From an uncultured Micrococcales bacterium (GTDB lineage Bacteria > Actinomycetota > Actinomycetes > Actinomycetales > Microbacteriaceae): a stretch of 64,000 nt of DNA. Numbering within the stretch: the stretch's first letter is position 1; each line of letters starts with the position of its first letter. Under the pieces are notes generated by a model, which was not told the origin of the DNA, searched no databases, and saw only the letters and a list, made by a program, of their open reading frames with translations. A program made the position numbers and the translations under genes. The stretch is taken from assembly GCA_903880095.1 (NCBI GenBank), contig CAIRNX010000001.1, positions 62,001 through 126,000 on the forward strand. Reading direction: 5' to 3'. Positions 16,813-24,102 of this stretch are shown piece by piece.

Positions 16813-16834
16813 AATGATTCGTATCCAAACAATC
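16813..16834. promoter_or_regulatory. Catabolic-cluster operator, copy 3
   Basis: AATGATTC-N6-AAACAATC matches 11 of 16 arm positions of the perfect palindrome. It abuts the TAGGAG ribosome-binding site of the P450 gene, so a bound dimer would block initiation or early elongation. Confidence 0.58.
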
Positions 16835-16847
16835 TAGGAGCTTCTCA

Positions 16848-18086
16848 ATGAAGAGCATCAGCTTGGCAGATCTCGACCTATTCGCTAACGGCGCCCCTTG
16901 GGACGTCTTCAAGCAACTGCGCAACGAGTCGCCTATGCACTGGAACGAAGAGGAGTCACCGCAAAGTGGTTTTTACTCGGTAACCCGCTACCACGACATC
17001 GTCAAGGTGCTTCGTGACCCAGACACCTTCACCTCTGAGCGATTCACCAACCTCGAAGAGGTTGACGCCGAGCAAGAAGAAGCACGACGCTCACTCCTCG
17101 AGACCGATGGCACCCGCCACCGCGCGCTTCGACGCATCCTGCAAGGAGAATTCACTCCGCAGGCAGTCGCCAAATACGAGACATTTCTTCGCGGCCTAAC
17201 CGCAACCACGCTCGACAAGGCCTTCGCCAAGGGCACCTTCGATTTCGTCGAAGAGGTCGCAGCAGACTTTCCGATCAACGTCCTGGTCAAGTTGCTCGAT
17301 GTGCCCGCAGAAGATGCGGGCCAGCTAATCGACTGGGGTAACCGCATGGTTGGCTTCGATGACCCTGAGCACGCAGACGTTCTGATTAACAGCCCAGAGA
17401 GCGAGGAGTACCGCCTTGTGCCGTTCAAGTCACCGGCTGCTCTCGAAGTCTTCGAATACGGCGACGCCCTGGCTCGCCAGCGCAAAGGTAAAGACGGCAC
17501 CGACCTGGTCTCGCGACTCGTAAATACCATGCCTAGCGACGGCATCCCGCTAAGCGAACGCGACTTTCACACCAACTTCTTGCTGCTCGTGGTTGCCGGT
17601 AACGAAACCACTCGCCACACCATCAGCCACACCATGCGCAACCTGATTCAGAACCCCGATCAGCTTGCTTACCTGCAAGAGAACCCAGACAAGATCGAGT
17701 GGGCGGTCGAAGAGTTTCTTCGCTACGCGAGCCCGGTTTACCACTTCAGACGCACTGCGACGCGTGATGTCGAATTCAACGGAGTCAACATCAAGGCTGG
17801 TCAAAAGTTGGTTCCTTGGTTTGCTTCGGGCAACCGCGACGAAAATATCTTTGAGAACCCAGACAAGATGGACGTCACCCGCAGCCCAAACGAACACATG
17901 ACTTTCGGTCGTGGTGGCCCACACATGTGCCTTGGCAACGCGCTTGCTCGCATCGAGCTTCGCGTGATGTTCGAAGAACTGATTAGCCGAGTCGACAAGG
18001 TTGAGCAGGTTGGCGAAATCGACTACCTACGCTCAAACTTTGTTCACGGAATCAAGCGATTCCAGGTGAACGTAACTACTCGCTAG
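16848..18086 (+). CDS. Cytochrome P450
   Basis: A 412-residue soluble bacterial P450. The I-helix oxygen-binding motif is AGNETTR at residues 250-256, the K-helix is EEFLRYASPV, and the haem ligand is Cys361 in FGRGGPHMCLG. The AGNETT form recalls the CYP125/CYP142/CYP124 neighbourhood, but the subfamily cannot be fixed by eye. It needs a ferredoxin and a reductase, which are encoded in the divergent hpaE operon at 12203-10834. Likely a hydroxylase or C-N/C-O bond-cleaving enzyme acting on the cluster's substrate. Its 3' end overlaps the convergent amidotransferase gene by four bases. Confidence 0.93.
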   Translation: MKSISLADLDLFANGAPWDVFKQLRNESPMHWNEEESPQSGFYSVTRYHDIVKVLRDPDTFTSERFTNLEEVDAEQEEARRSLLETDGTRHRALRRILQGEFTPQAVAKYETFLRGLTATTLDKAFAKGTFDFVEEVAADFPINVLVKLLDVPAEDAGQLIDWGNRMVGFDDPEHADVLINSPESEEYRLVPFKSPAALEVFEYGDALARQRKGKDGTDLVSRLVNTMPSDGIPLSERDFHTNFLLLVVAGNETTRHTISHTMRNLIQNPDQLAYLQENPDKIEWAVEEFLRYASPVYHFRRTATRDVEFNGVNIKAGQKLVPWFASGNRDENIFENPDKMDVTRSPNEHMTFGRGGPHMCLGNALARIELRVMFEELISRVDKVEQVGEIDYLRSNFVHGIKRFQVNVTTR

Positions 18087-18787
18087 AGTTTTGCGATCTT
18101 GTCGATGAAAGCGTCGACAAGTTTGTAGGTGCGCTCGCGCGCAGCCTCTTCTTCGGCCACGGTTTGCTCAAGCATGATCTCTGGGTCTTGGCCGTCCTCG
18201 AGAACCTTGGCGTCGCCACCCCAGTCGAGCCAGCCTTTTAGGCCGGCGGCGTTGAGCTCTGGGTGAAATTGCACAGCGAGGCAGTTGCCATAAACGAATG
18301 CCTGTGAGGCAACCGGGTTGCGAGCAACCTCGATTCCACCCGGCGGCAATTGCCAACGGTCATAGTGAAACTGAAACCAGGGTCCGTTGCCAACTAGGTC
18401 ATGACGGTCAGACCAGATGTTCGTCCAGCCAATCTCGCCCTTCGGCCCTGGGGCAACCGAACCGCCCATGGCACGAGCAATGAGTTGACCGCCGAAGCAG
18501 ATGCCAAACACCGGCTTGCCGGCTTCAATGGCTGAACGCAACCAGGCGAGCTCGGGGGTTAGCCAATTGCCGATGCAGGCGTCGTCCCATGCTCCCCAAG
18601 GTGCTCCTAGCGGGATCAGAACGTCGTAGTCGTTGAAGTCAGGAAACTTGAATGCAACGTTTGGTTCATCAAAGTTTTCTTTTGTGACAACCAGCACCTC
18701 GGTGGTCTCGAAACCGCGTTCGCGAAAGCGCTCGCCGACCGGCCCCGTGGGTGAAACGTGGTCGTGCTGAATGAACAAAGCCTTCAT
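18083..18787 (-). CDS. Class I glutamine amidotransferase-like hydrolase
   Basis: 234 residues of the GMP-synthase-like GATase fold: nucleophile Cys97 in GICFGGQ, with His175 and Glu177 in VQFHPE. There is no synthase partner domain, so it acts alone, as do the GATase-like hydrolases of aniline-degradation clusters (AtdA2/TdnT type) that cleave gamma-glutamylated amines. It is divergent from the GS-like ligase, with an operator copy between them. It belongs to a different subfamily from the PuuD-like protein at 15556, so the cluster holds two distinct candidate gamma-glutamyl hydrolases. Confidence 0.82.
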   Translation of the reverse strand: MKALFIQHDHVSPTGPVGERFRERGFETTEVLVVTKENFDEPNVAFKFPDFNDYDVLIPLGAPWGAWDDACIGNWLTPELAWLRSAIEAGKPVFGICFGGQLIARAMGGSVAPGPKGEIGWTNIWSDRHDLVGNGPWFQFHYDRWQLPPGGIEVARNPVASQAFVYGNCLAVQFHPELNAAGLKGWLDWGGDAKVLEDGQDPEIMLEQTVAEEEAARERTYKLVDAFIDKIAKL

Positions 18788-18842
18788 GCGTTTCCTAACT
18801 TTTAGATAACGTGCAACATTTGCAACATTACCTAGGGTTAGT

Positions 18843-18864
18843 ATTCGTTTGAACCCTAACGATG
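18843..18864. promoter_or_regulatory. Catabolic-cluster operator, copy 4
   Basis: ATTCGTTT-N6-TAACGATG matches 12 of 16 arm positions. It lies between the divergent amidotransferase (start 18787) and GS-like gene (start 18881), four bases before the AAGGAG ribosome site of the latter. Confidence 0.62.
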
Positions 18865-18880
18865 TAACAAAGGAGTTGCA

Positions 18881-20227
18881 ATGGGAACCGACCTCGTTGC
18901 TCTACGCGAAAAACTAAAGGCCGATGGCATTGACGTGCTGCGCCTGATCTATTCTGACGTGCTCGGAATTACGCGATCTAAAGACCTACTGGTGAGCATG
19001 CTCGACAAGGCCGCCCACAACGGGCCAGCCTTCTGTCAGGGCGTTTGGGTAACCACCACCCGCGGCGACGTTCTCGAAGCAAACAACATCGCTTCAGACG
19101 GCCTTCAAGACCTCGTTTCTAAACTTGACCCTGAGACAATCACTCCAATGCCTTGGGAGCCTGGCGTTGCCTTTGTAATCGCCGACGCCTTCAACCCAGA
19201 CAAGACCGACAACCTGATGTCGCCACGCTCGGTGCTCAAAAAGATCATCGGTGAATACAACAAACTCGGCCTCCAGCCGATCGTCGGCCCAGAGCTCGAG
19301 TTCTACATTGCCGATCGCACCGAAGGTGGCGGCTACAAACGCGCACATGAGAAGAAAGGCTTCGTTTACACCACCGGCGCCGCCGTTGACCCTCACGGCA
19401 ACTTCCTCTACCTGTTGCGCATGCTCGACCAGATGAACATCAATGTGTTCGCCGGCAACGCCGAATTCAGCCCTTCGCAATACGAAATCAACCTCTACCA
19501 CTCAGAGGCCTTGGACGCCGCCGACCGCACCTTCTTGTTCAAGACCGCCATCAAAGACGTCATAACCCGTCGTGGCCAGCACGCAACCTTCTTGGGTAAG
19601 CCCTGGAGCGACGAGGGCGGTTCGGGCTTCCACCTGCACTTCTCGGTCACCGACCTTGCCGGCAAAAACCAAATGTTTGATGGCGAAGAGCTGAGTGAAA
19701 TCGCTCGCAAGATGATTGCCGGCCTAACTCATAACGCGATGGCGCTAACCGCCTTCACCAACCCAACGGTCAACGCCTTTAAGCGCCTTGGCCCAGACAC
19801 CCTCGCTCCTTACCGTGCCAACTGGGGTTACGACAACCGTTCAACCATGGTTCGAATCCCGCCAGAGCGTGGGCAGGGCACGCGCCTTGAGGTTCGCGTT
19901 GGTGATGGCGCTGCGAACCCATACCTAGTCATCGCAGGCATCCTCGCAGCTGCCCTGGATGGCATCAAGCGCAACCTGGTTTGCCCGCCAAACGCCGAAG
20001 GTATGGCCTACGACAATGAGTCGGCACCCGTCCTGCCGATGACCTTCACGGCTGCACTTGACGCCCTTGAAGCGAACGATGAACTGCGCGAGCAGATGAG
20101 TCAAGAACTTATCAACGTCTTTTTGGTAATGAAGCGCGACGAAATCGTTCGTTACGAAAAGGCTGTGCCAACGCCAACTCGCGATGTCACCCAGTGGGAG
20201 ATCGACGAGTACTTCGAGGCTTACTAA
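18881..20227 (+). CDS. Glutamine-synthetase-family gamma-glutamyl-amine ligase
   Basis: A 448-residue GS-fold protein with the metal and glutamate site residues of the family (GPELEFY, GNAEFSPSQYEINLYHSEAL, SGFHLHFS) and the ATP/glutamate loop NPTVNAFKRLGPDTLAPY. The C-terminus lacks the NLYDLPPEE-type loop that carries the adenylylation tyrosine of true GlnA. That and the location argue for a PuuA/GlnA3/AtdA1-type enzyme that joins glutamate to an amine other than ammonia. It is preceded by AAGGAG and an operator copy. The permease, two hydrolases and the P450 around it suggest an amine-catabolic role; the amine is not known. Confidence 0.85.
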   Translation: MGTDLVALREKLKADGIDVLRLIYSDVLGITRSKDLLVSMLDKAAHNGPAFCQGVWVTTTRGDVLEANNIASDGLQDLVSKLDPETITPMPWEPGVAFVIADAFNPDKTDNLMSPRSVLKKIIGEYNKLGLQPIVGPELEFYIADRTEGGGYKRAHEKKGFVYTTGAAVDPHGNFLYLLRMLDQMNINVFAGNAEFSPSQYEINLYHSEALDAADRTFLFKTAIKDVITRRGQHATFLGKPWSDEGGSGFHLHFSVTDLAGKNQMFDGEELSEIARKMIAGLTHNAMALTAFTNPTVNAFKRLGPDTLAPYRANWGYDNRSTMVRIPPERGQGTRLEVRVGDGAANPYLVIAGILAAALDGIKRNLVCPPNAEGMAYDNESAPVLPMTFTAALDALEANDELREQMSQELINVFLVMKRDEIVRYEKAVPTPTRDVTQWEIDEYFEAY

Positions 20228-21036
20228 ACCGTTGGGTTTGAGCGGTCGGCAACCAGGTTGCCGCCGTTGAAGGTAACGCCGAGTTCACGGTAGTAACCGG
20301 CAAGCACCTTGTTGACGGGCAGAATCGAGTTCAGCTCGTCCCACTGTGAATCGCCAAGGCTTAGTTCTGCATCGCCAACCCAGGTCGCACCTAGGTCGGC
20401 GTCAACGCCACCCATGGTGATTAGTTGGTCTAGCGAGTTGCCAGCACCAGGAGTGATCGAAGGCACCCAGCGCGAGTGAAGCATCTTGTGGCCGTTTACG
20501 AAACCATTGCTCTCTGAAGGCTCACGAAGCGTGACAATCGCCGAGGCGAGTCTGTGGTCGTAAGCCGAGAGCGATGCGCCAAGCTTTGCGCCGTTCTCGA
20601 GCTTGGGTGTTGCCTTGCCATGGTTGAAGACTCGGGTAACGTGCATCGAGCCGAGCTTCTTTGGGTAACCCTGAAACCAGCCACGAGCGATTGCGAAATC
20701 TTTGGTAACCCAGATTGCTACGCAACGGCTGTAGGTGACGCCTTCGTACTTGCAACGAACAACGACAAAGGTTTCGAGGTACTGCGAGCGCATTGGGTCG
20801 AGTAGCTCTGCCCCACCTTCTGAGCATGACTGCCAGTCGGCCCAGATGATCGCGACTGCGCCTGGCTCGTCGTCGGCTAGCTCAAGTTCAGGCGGCAAGA
20901 TCGCGCGAACGTTGGCTGGGTCGGTCAGGTATTCGACAGTCAGCAGCGTGCCCGAGTAGTACCAAGGCATGTTTGGCACAATTGCGCTTTTGCCGCTCGG
21001 GGTCTTTGGGGCTAGGAATCCATTGAGTTCGCTCAT
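20224..21036 (-). CDS. Acetoacetate-decarboxylase-family enzyme
   Basis: 270 residues with the ADC fold pattern. The catalytic pair Lys126-Lys127 in GYPKKLG corresponds to the Schiff-base lysine and its neighbour in clostridial acetoacetate decarboxylase, so Schiff-base chemistry is probably retained. Members also include aldolase- and dehydratase-like enzymes. In this cluster it could supply a decarboxylase or lyase step missing because the FAH protein has only one domain; that is speculation. It overlaps the end of the convergent GS-like gene by four bases and has its own operator copy upstream. Confidence 0.8.
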   Translation of the reverse strand: MSELNGFLAPKTPSGKSAIVPNMPWYYSGTLLTVEYLTDPANVRAILPPELELADDEPGAVAIIWADWQSCSEGGAELLDPMRSQYLETFVVVRCKYEGVTYSRCVAIWVTKDFAIARGWFQGYPKKLGSMHVTRVFNHGKATPKLENGAKLGASLSAYDHRLASAIVTLREPSESNGFVNGHKMLHSRWVPSITPGAGNSLDQLITMGGVDADLGATWVGDAELSLGDSQWDELNSILPVNKVLAGYYRELGVTFNGGNLVADRSNPTV

Positions 21037-21051
21037 TGAATTAGGCTAACG

Positions 21052-21073
21052 AATCATTCGCTTCCGAACAAAT
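21052..21073. promoter_or_regulatory. Catabolic-cluster operator, copy 5
   Basis: AATCATTC-N6-GAACAAAT matches 13 of 16 arm positions. It is 15 bases upstream of the ADC-family gene start on the minus strand. An additional TAACGATT half-site lies at 21092-21099. Confidence 0.68.
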
Positions 21074-21167
21074 AACGGCAAACCCCCTTTATAACGATTC
21101 GGAAAAGCCTTTCTAAAACCGCCTTATGAACTTGACCGCGCTCGCCGCACACGCCACGCTTAGAACC

Positions 21168-21189
21168 AATCGTTCATACCCGAACGATT
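21168..21189. promoter_or_regulatory. Catabolic-cluster operator, copy 6 (perfect palindrome)
   Basis: AATCGTTC-ATACCC-GAACGATT: both eight-base arms are perfectly complementary. It is 26 bases before the permease start and 10 bases before its GAGGAG ribosome site. This copy defines the consensus used for the others. Confidence 0.8.
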
Positions 21190-21215
21190 TCTAACTCAAT
21201 GAGGAGATATCCCTT

Positions 21216-22718
21216 ATGTCTAATAGCTCAACTGACACTGGCCTTCGAAAGGGGCGCCTCGGTGTCGTAGGCATCGTGTTCTTCGTGGTTGCAGCAGCTG
21301 CGCCACTACTAGGTATGACCGGTGCTGTGCCGGTAGCAATGCTTCTCGGCAACCAAGCCGGAACCCCAGGCACCTACCTCGCCGTTGGTCTGATCCTTCT
21401 AGTCTTCTCAGTCGGTTACGCCGCCATGAGCCAGAAGGTAACCAACACCGGAGCGTTCTTTGCATACGTGGGTAAGGGTCTCGGAAAGCATGCCGGTGTC
21501 GCATCGGCCTTTGCTTCGCTGGTTGGCTACATCACCATTCAGCTAGCAATCTACGGCTTCATCGGTGGAGTGCTCTCCGGCCAGATGCAAGTCAGCGCAG
21601 GTATCGCACTGCCTTGGTACACATGGGCAATCATCGTCTGGGTCCTAGTCACGGCACTCTCACTTCTCAGCGTCGACGTTGGCGCGAAGGTGCTCGGTGT
21701 TCTCATGATCGCAGAGCTTCTCACTCTCGTCATTACCTCTACCGCCGTATTCATGAACCACGGTTCGAACATGAACTTCGGCAACTCATTCGGGTTTGAC
21801 GCAATCTTCGCCGGCGGTTTCGGCGGCGGTGCAGGTATCGCAATTGCCTTCGCTTTCGCATCATTTATCGGCTTCGAAGCAACCGCAATCTATGGCGAAG
21901 AGTCGAAAGACCCTAAGAAAGTTGTTCCAAAGGCAACCTATTGGGCAGTTGGAATCATCACCGTTCTGTTTGCCTTCACCGCATTTGCAATGGCAACCGC
22001 CATGGGTGGCACATCTGAAGGCGTTGGCGGATTCGTCAACACCGCCAGTGATGGCCTCAAGAACCCTGCCGGCGTTATCTTCGGCATCGCCGATGACAAC
22101 CTGGGTGGAACCTGGATGTCGACCATCATGGGTTGGCTCGTTATCTCGAGCTGCTTCGCCGGAATCCTCGCGTTCCAGAATGCAATCTCGCGTTACTTCT
22201 TTGCTCTAGGTCGCGGTGGTGTTCTACCTAAGTCGCTTTCGAAGACCAACAAGTCGGGTGCTCCGGTAAACGGCGTGATCCTCACCTCGATCTTCGCAAT
22301 TGCCGTAATCGCCGTTTTTGCGTTGAACAACTTGGACGGCATCGCCAACCTGTTCACCTGGATGTCGGCCGTGACCGCAGTCGCGATCATGTTCGTTGAG
22401 ATTCTCGTGAGCATCGCGATTGTTGTTTACCTAGGAAAAGACAAGACCGTGAGCGTCTGGAAGTCGACCATTGCGCCGATCGTTGCCGCAATTGGACTCT
22501 CACTCGGTACCTACATGCTGATGAGCCGCTTCAACCTTCTCGGCAGCCTCGCACCGGCAAACGTTGACCCAACCACTCCAGAAGGCGCCTGGCAACTGAC
22601 CGGTTTCGGCTGGTTCCTAGTGCTACTGCCGTTCATTGCGGCAGTTGCTGGTTTGGTTCTCTCGTTGGTAAACAACAAGAACGAAAAGGCTGAGCTTCTA
22701 GAAGACATCCTTTCGTAG
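21216..22718 (+). CDS. APC-superfamily amino acid/amine permease
   Basis: A 500-residue transporter with about 12 membrane helices. The start KGRLGVVGIVFFVVAAAAPLLG is the glycine-rich first helix of the amino acid-polyamine-organocation family, and GFEATAIYGEESKDPKK is the conserved FExxAxxxEE cytoplasmic loop. It probably imports the amine or amino acid that the cluster degrades. GAGGAG precedes the ATG and the perfect operator copy lies just upstream, so it should respond to the same signal as the enzymes. A strong terminator follows, closing the cluster. Confidence 0.88.
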   Translation: MSNSSTDTGLRKGRLGVVGIVFFVVAAAAPLLGMTGAVPVAMLLGNQAGTPGTYLAVGLILLVFSVGYAAMSQKVTNTGAFFAYVGKGLGKHAGVASAFASLVGYITIQLAIYGFIGGVLSGQMQVSAGIALPWYTWAIIVWVLVTALSLLSVDVGAKVLGVLMIAELLTLVITSTAVFMNHGSNMNFGNSFGFDAIFAGGFGGGAGIAIAFAFASFIGFEATAIYGEESKDPKKVVPKATYWAVGIITVLFAFTAFAMATAMGGTSEGVGGFVNTASDGLKNPAGVIFGIADDNLGGTWMSTIMGWLVISSCFAGILAFQNAISRYFFALGRGGVLPKSLSKTNKSGAPVNGVILTSIFAIAVIAVFALNNLDGIANLFTWMSAVTAVAIMFVEILVSIAIVVYLGKDKTVSVWKSTIAPIVAAIGLSLGTYMLMSRFNLLGSLAPANVDPTTPEGAWQLTGFGWFLVLLPFIAAVAGLVLSLVNNKNEKAELLEDILS

Positions 22719-22734
22719 CAAACTCACAAGCAAC

Positions 22735-22770
22735 GAGCGTCGGGCCTTCGGGCTCGGCGCTCTTTGCTTT
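22735..22770 (+). terminator. Intrinsic terminator after the permease
   Basis: A 12-bp stem (22735-22746 with 22751-22762, two G-T wobbles) closed by a TTCG tetraloop, followed by TTTGCTTT. It lies 17 bases after the permease stop and separates the cluster from the PBP4 gene. Confidence 0.85.
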
Positions 22771-22782
22771 GGTTAGCCTTGA

Positions 22783-24063
22783 ATGATGCTGCGCAAATCC
22801 ATTTCTTCGGTTGTTGGGGCGCTAACTTTGCTCGCTCTGATGCAACCGGCTGGCGCTTCGACGAGTTGTCATCTTGCTGCTCTAACCAAGGCGCCCGAAC
22901 TCGGAACTTTCTACGGTCGAGTTGTCGATTCCGATACCGGCGAACAACAGGTGGCTTTCAGGGCTTCAGAGCAAACTCCTTCGGCTTCGGTTTTGAAGGT
23001 GTTGACGGGCATCTCGGCCTTGATTGCGCTTCCGGCTAAATTCACGGTCGAAACCAAGGTTTATTTGGTCGATAACCACCCAGACACTATCGTCCTCCAA
23101 GGCGCAGGCGACCCAACGCTTTCAAGGTTGATGCCCCCCAGTTACAGCACCTACCCCAAGCCCGCAAGGTTGCCAAGGCTGGCGGCTTTAGCCCTGGCTC
23201 ACATGGCTCAAGGCGCAGTGATCAACCACATCATTGTTGATGACAGCTACTTCAACGGCCCTGCGTTCAATCCGAACTGGAAGCAAAGTGATCGCACGAA
23301 CGGTTATGTTTCGCCGATTGTCGGTCTCGAGATCGATGGTGCCAGGCTGAATCCTGACCTTACCGATAAGCATTACAGCAGTGTCCGCGTTTCTGACCCC
23401 GAATCCCAGGCAGTTCAAGCGTTCAAGACAGCTCTCGGACAGCAAGCCGCAAATGCAAGTGTTGATGCTTTGCCAAAGTCGCCCTTGTCTCTAACCGAAA
23501 TTGCCTCAGTTACTTCTTCGCCGATCGAAAGTTGGGTTGACCACGCGATGAAGTTTAGTGACAACACCGAGGTTGAATTTATCGCGCGTCAGGTGAGTAA
23601 GTGGATGAATCTGGGAACGAGTTACACCTCGATTCAGCGCATGGTTGAGGAAACCATGGCAAACATGGGCGTATCGACCAGGGGTTTGGTTATGCACGAT
23701 GCCTCTGGTTTGGCAGCTAACGACCGTGTAACACCGAAACTAATCACCGATGCCTTGAGAGCCGCCGATGTCTTTGCACCCGCCTTGGGTGATTTCTCTC
23801 ACTATCTGGCGACTAGTACTTCGGCGGGCACACTCAGCACGCGTTTCAAAGGTGCAAACAAATTGCCCGATGGGGCAGTGCAGGCAAAGACAGGGTTTAT
23901 CCCCGGTCTTTACTCCCTAGCTGGCTACGTAAATTCTGCCGATGGCCATCGGCTGGTTTTTGCGTTCTTCGCTCGAGGTGGGCGCGTTGGCGGCGGTACT
24001 CGCACCAAACTCCACAGCCTCGTGGTTCGAGCTTTCGCATGCGGCGCAAGACTCACCAACTAA
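22783..24063 (+). CDS. D-alanyl-D-alanine carboxypeptidase/endopeptidase, PBP4 (DacB) family
   Basis: A 426-residue exported S13-family peptidase with a signal peptide of about 26 residues ending in PAGA. The active-site motifs are Ser69-x-x-Lys72 (SVLK), the SDN of SDNTEVEF, and the KTG of AKTGFIPGLY. The insert between SxxK and SDN is reduced compared with Gram-negative DacB, as in actinobacteria. It trims peptidoglycan stem peptides outside the membrane. A close paralogue lies at 26167, with aspA and a CopC gene between them. Confidence 0.9.
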   Translation: MMLRKSISSVVGALTLLALMQPAGASTSCHLAALTKAPELGTFYGRVVDSDTGEQQVAFRASEQTPSASVLKVLTGISALIALPAKFTVETKVYLVDNHPDTIVLQGAGDPTLSRLMPPSYSTYPKPARLPRLAALALAHMAQGAVINHIIVDDSYFNGPAFNPNWKQSDRTNGYVSPIVGLEIDGARLNPDLTDKHYSSVRVSDPESQAVQAFKTALGQQAANASVDALPKSPLSLTEIASVTSSPIESWVDHAMKFSDNTEVEFIARQVSKWMNLGTSYTSIQRMVEETMANMGVSTRGLVMHDASGLAANDRVTPKLITDALRAADVFAPALGDFSHYLATSTSAGTLSTRFKGANKLPDGAVQAKTGFIPGLYSLAGYVNSADGHRLVFAFFARGGRVGGGTRTKLHSLVVRAFACGARLTN

Positions 24064-24083
24064 TCGTTTGGCTACAAACGGGT
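24062..24083. promoter_or_regulatory. Possible seventh operator copy before aspA (tentative)
   Basis: AATCGTTT-N6-AAACGGGT matches 12 of 16 arm positions of the cluster operator and ends 19 bases before the aspA start. It overlaps the PBP4 stop codon. The site is outside the cluster, and the right arm is weak (five of eight). Chance is a real possibility; the same bases also form a small CGTTTG-GCTA-CAAACG hairpin. Confidence 0.25.
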
Positions 24084-24102
24084 TTCGTGTAAGACTAAAG
24101 GC

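Noticed and set aside
18881-20227. The GS-family gene as the housekeeping glutamine synthetase
   Set aside because: It lacks the C-terminal adenylylation loop, carries the catabolic-cluster operator and sits among amine-catabolic genes.
8051-22770. A genomic island inserted at tRNA-Thr
   Set aside because: No integrase, no direct repeat of the tRNA 3' end and no mobile genes were found between the tRNA and the terminator after the permease. Transfer of the cluster remains possible but is not shown.
24065-24080. CGTTTG-GCTA-CAAACG hairpin as a terminator for the first PBP4 gene
   Set aside because: The stem is only six bases and no T-run follows; it was kept only as part of the tentative seventh operator.
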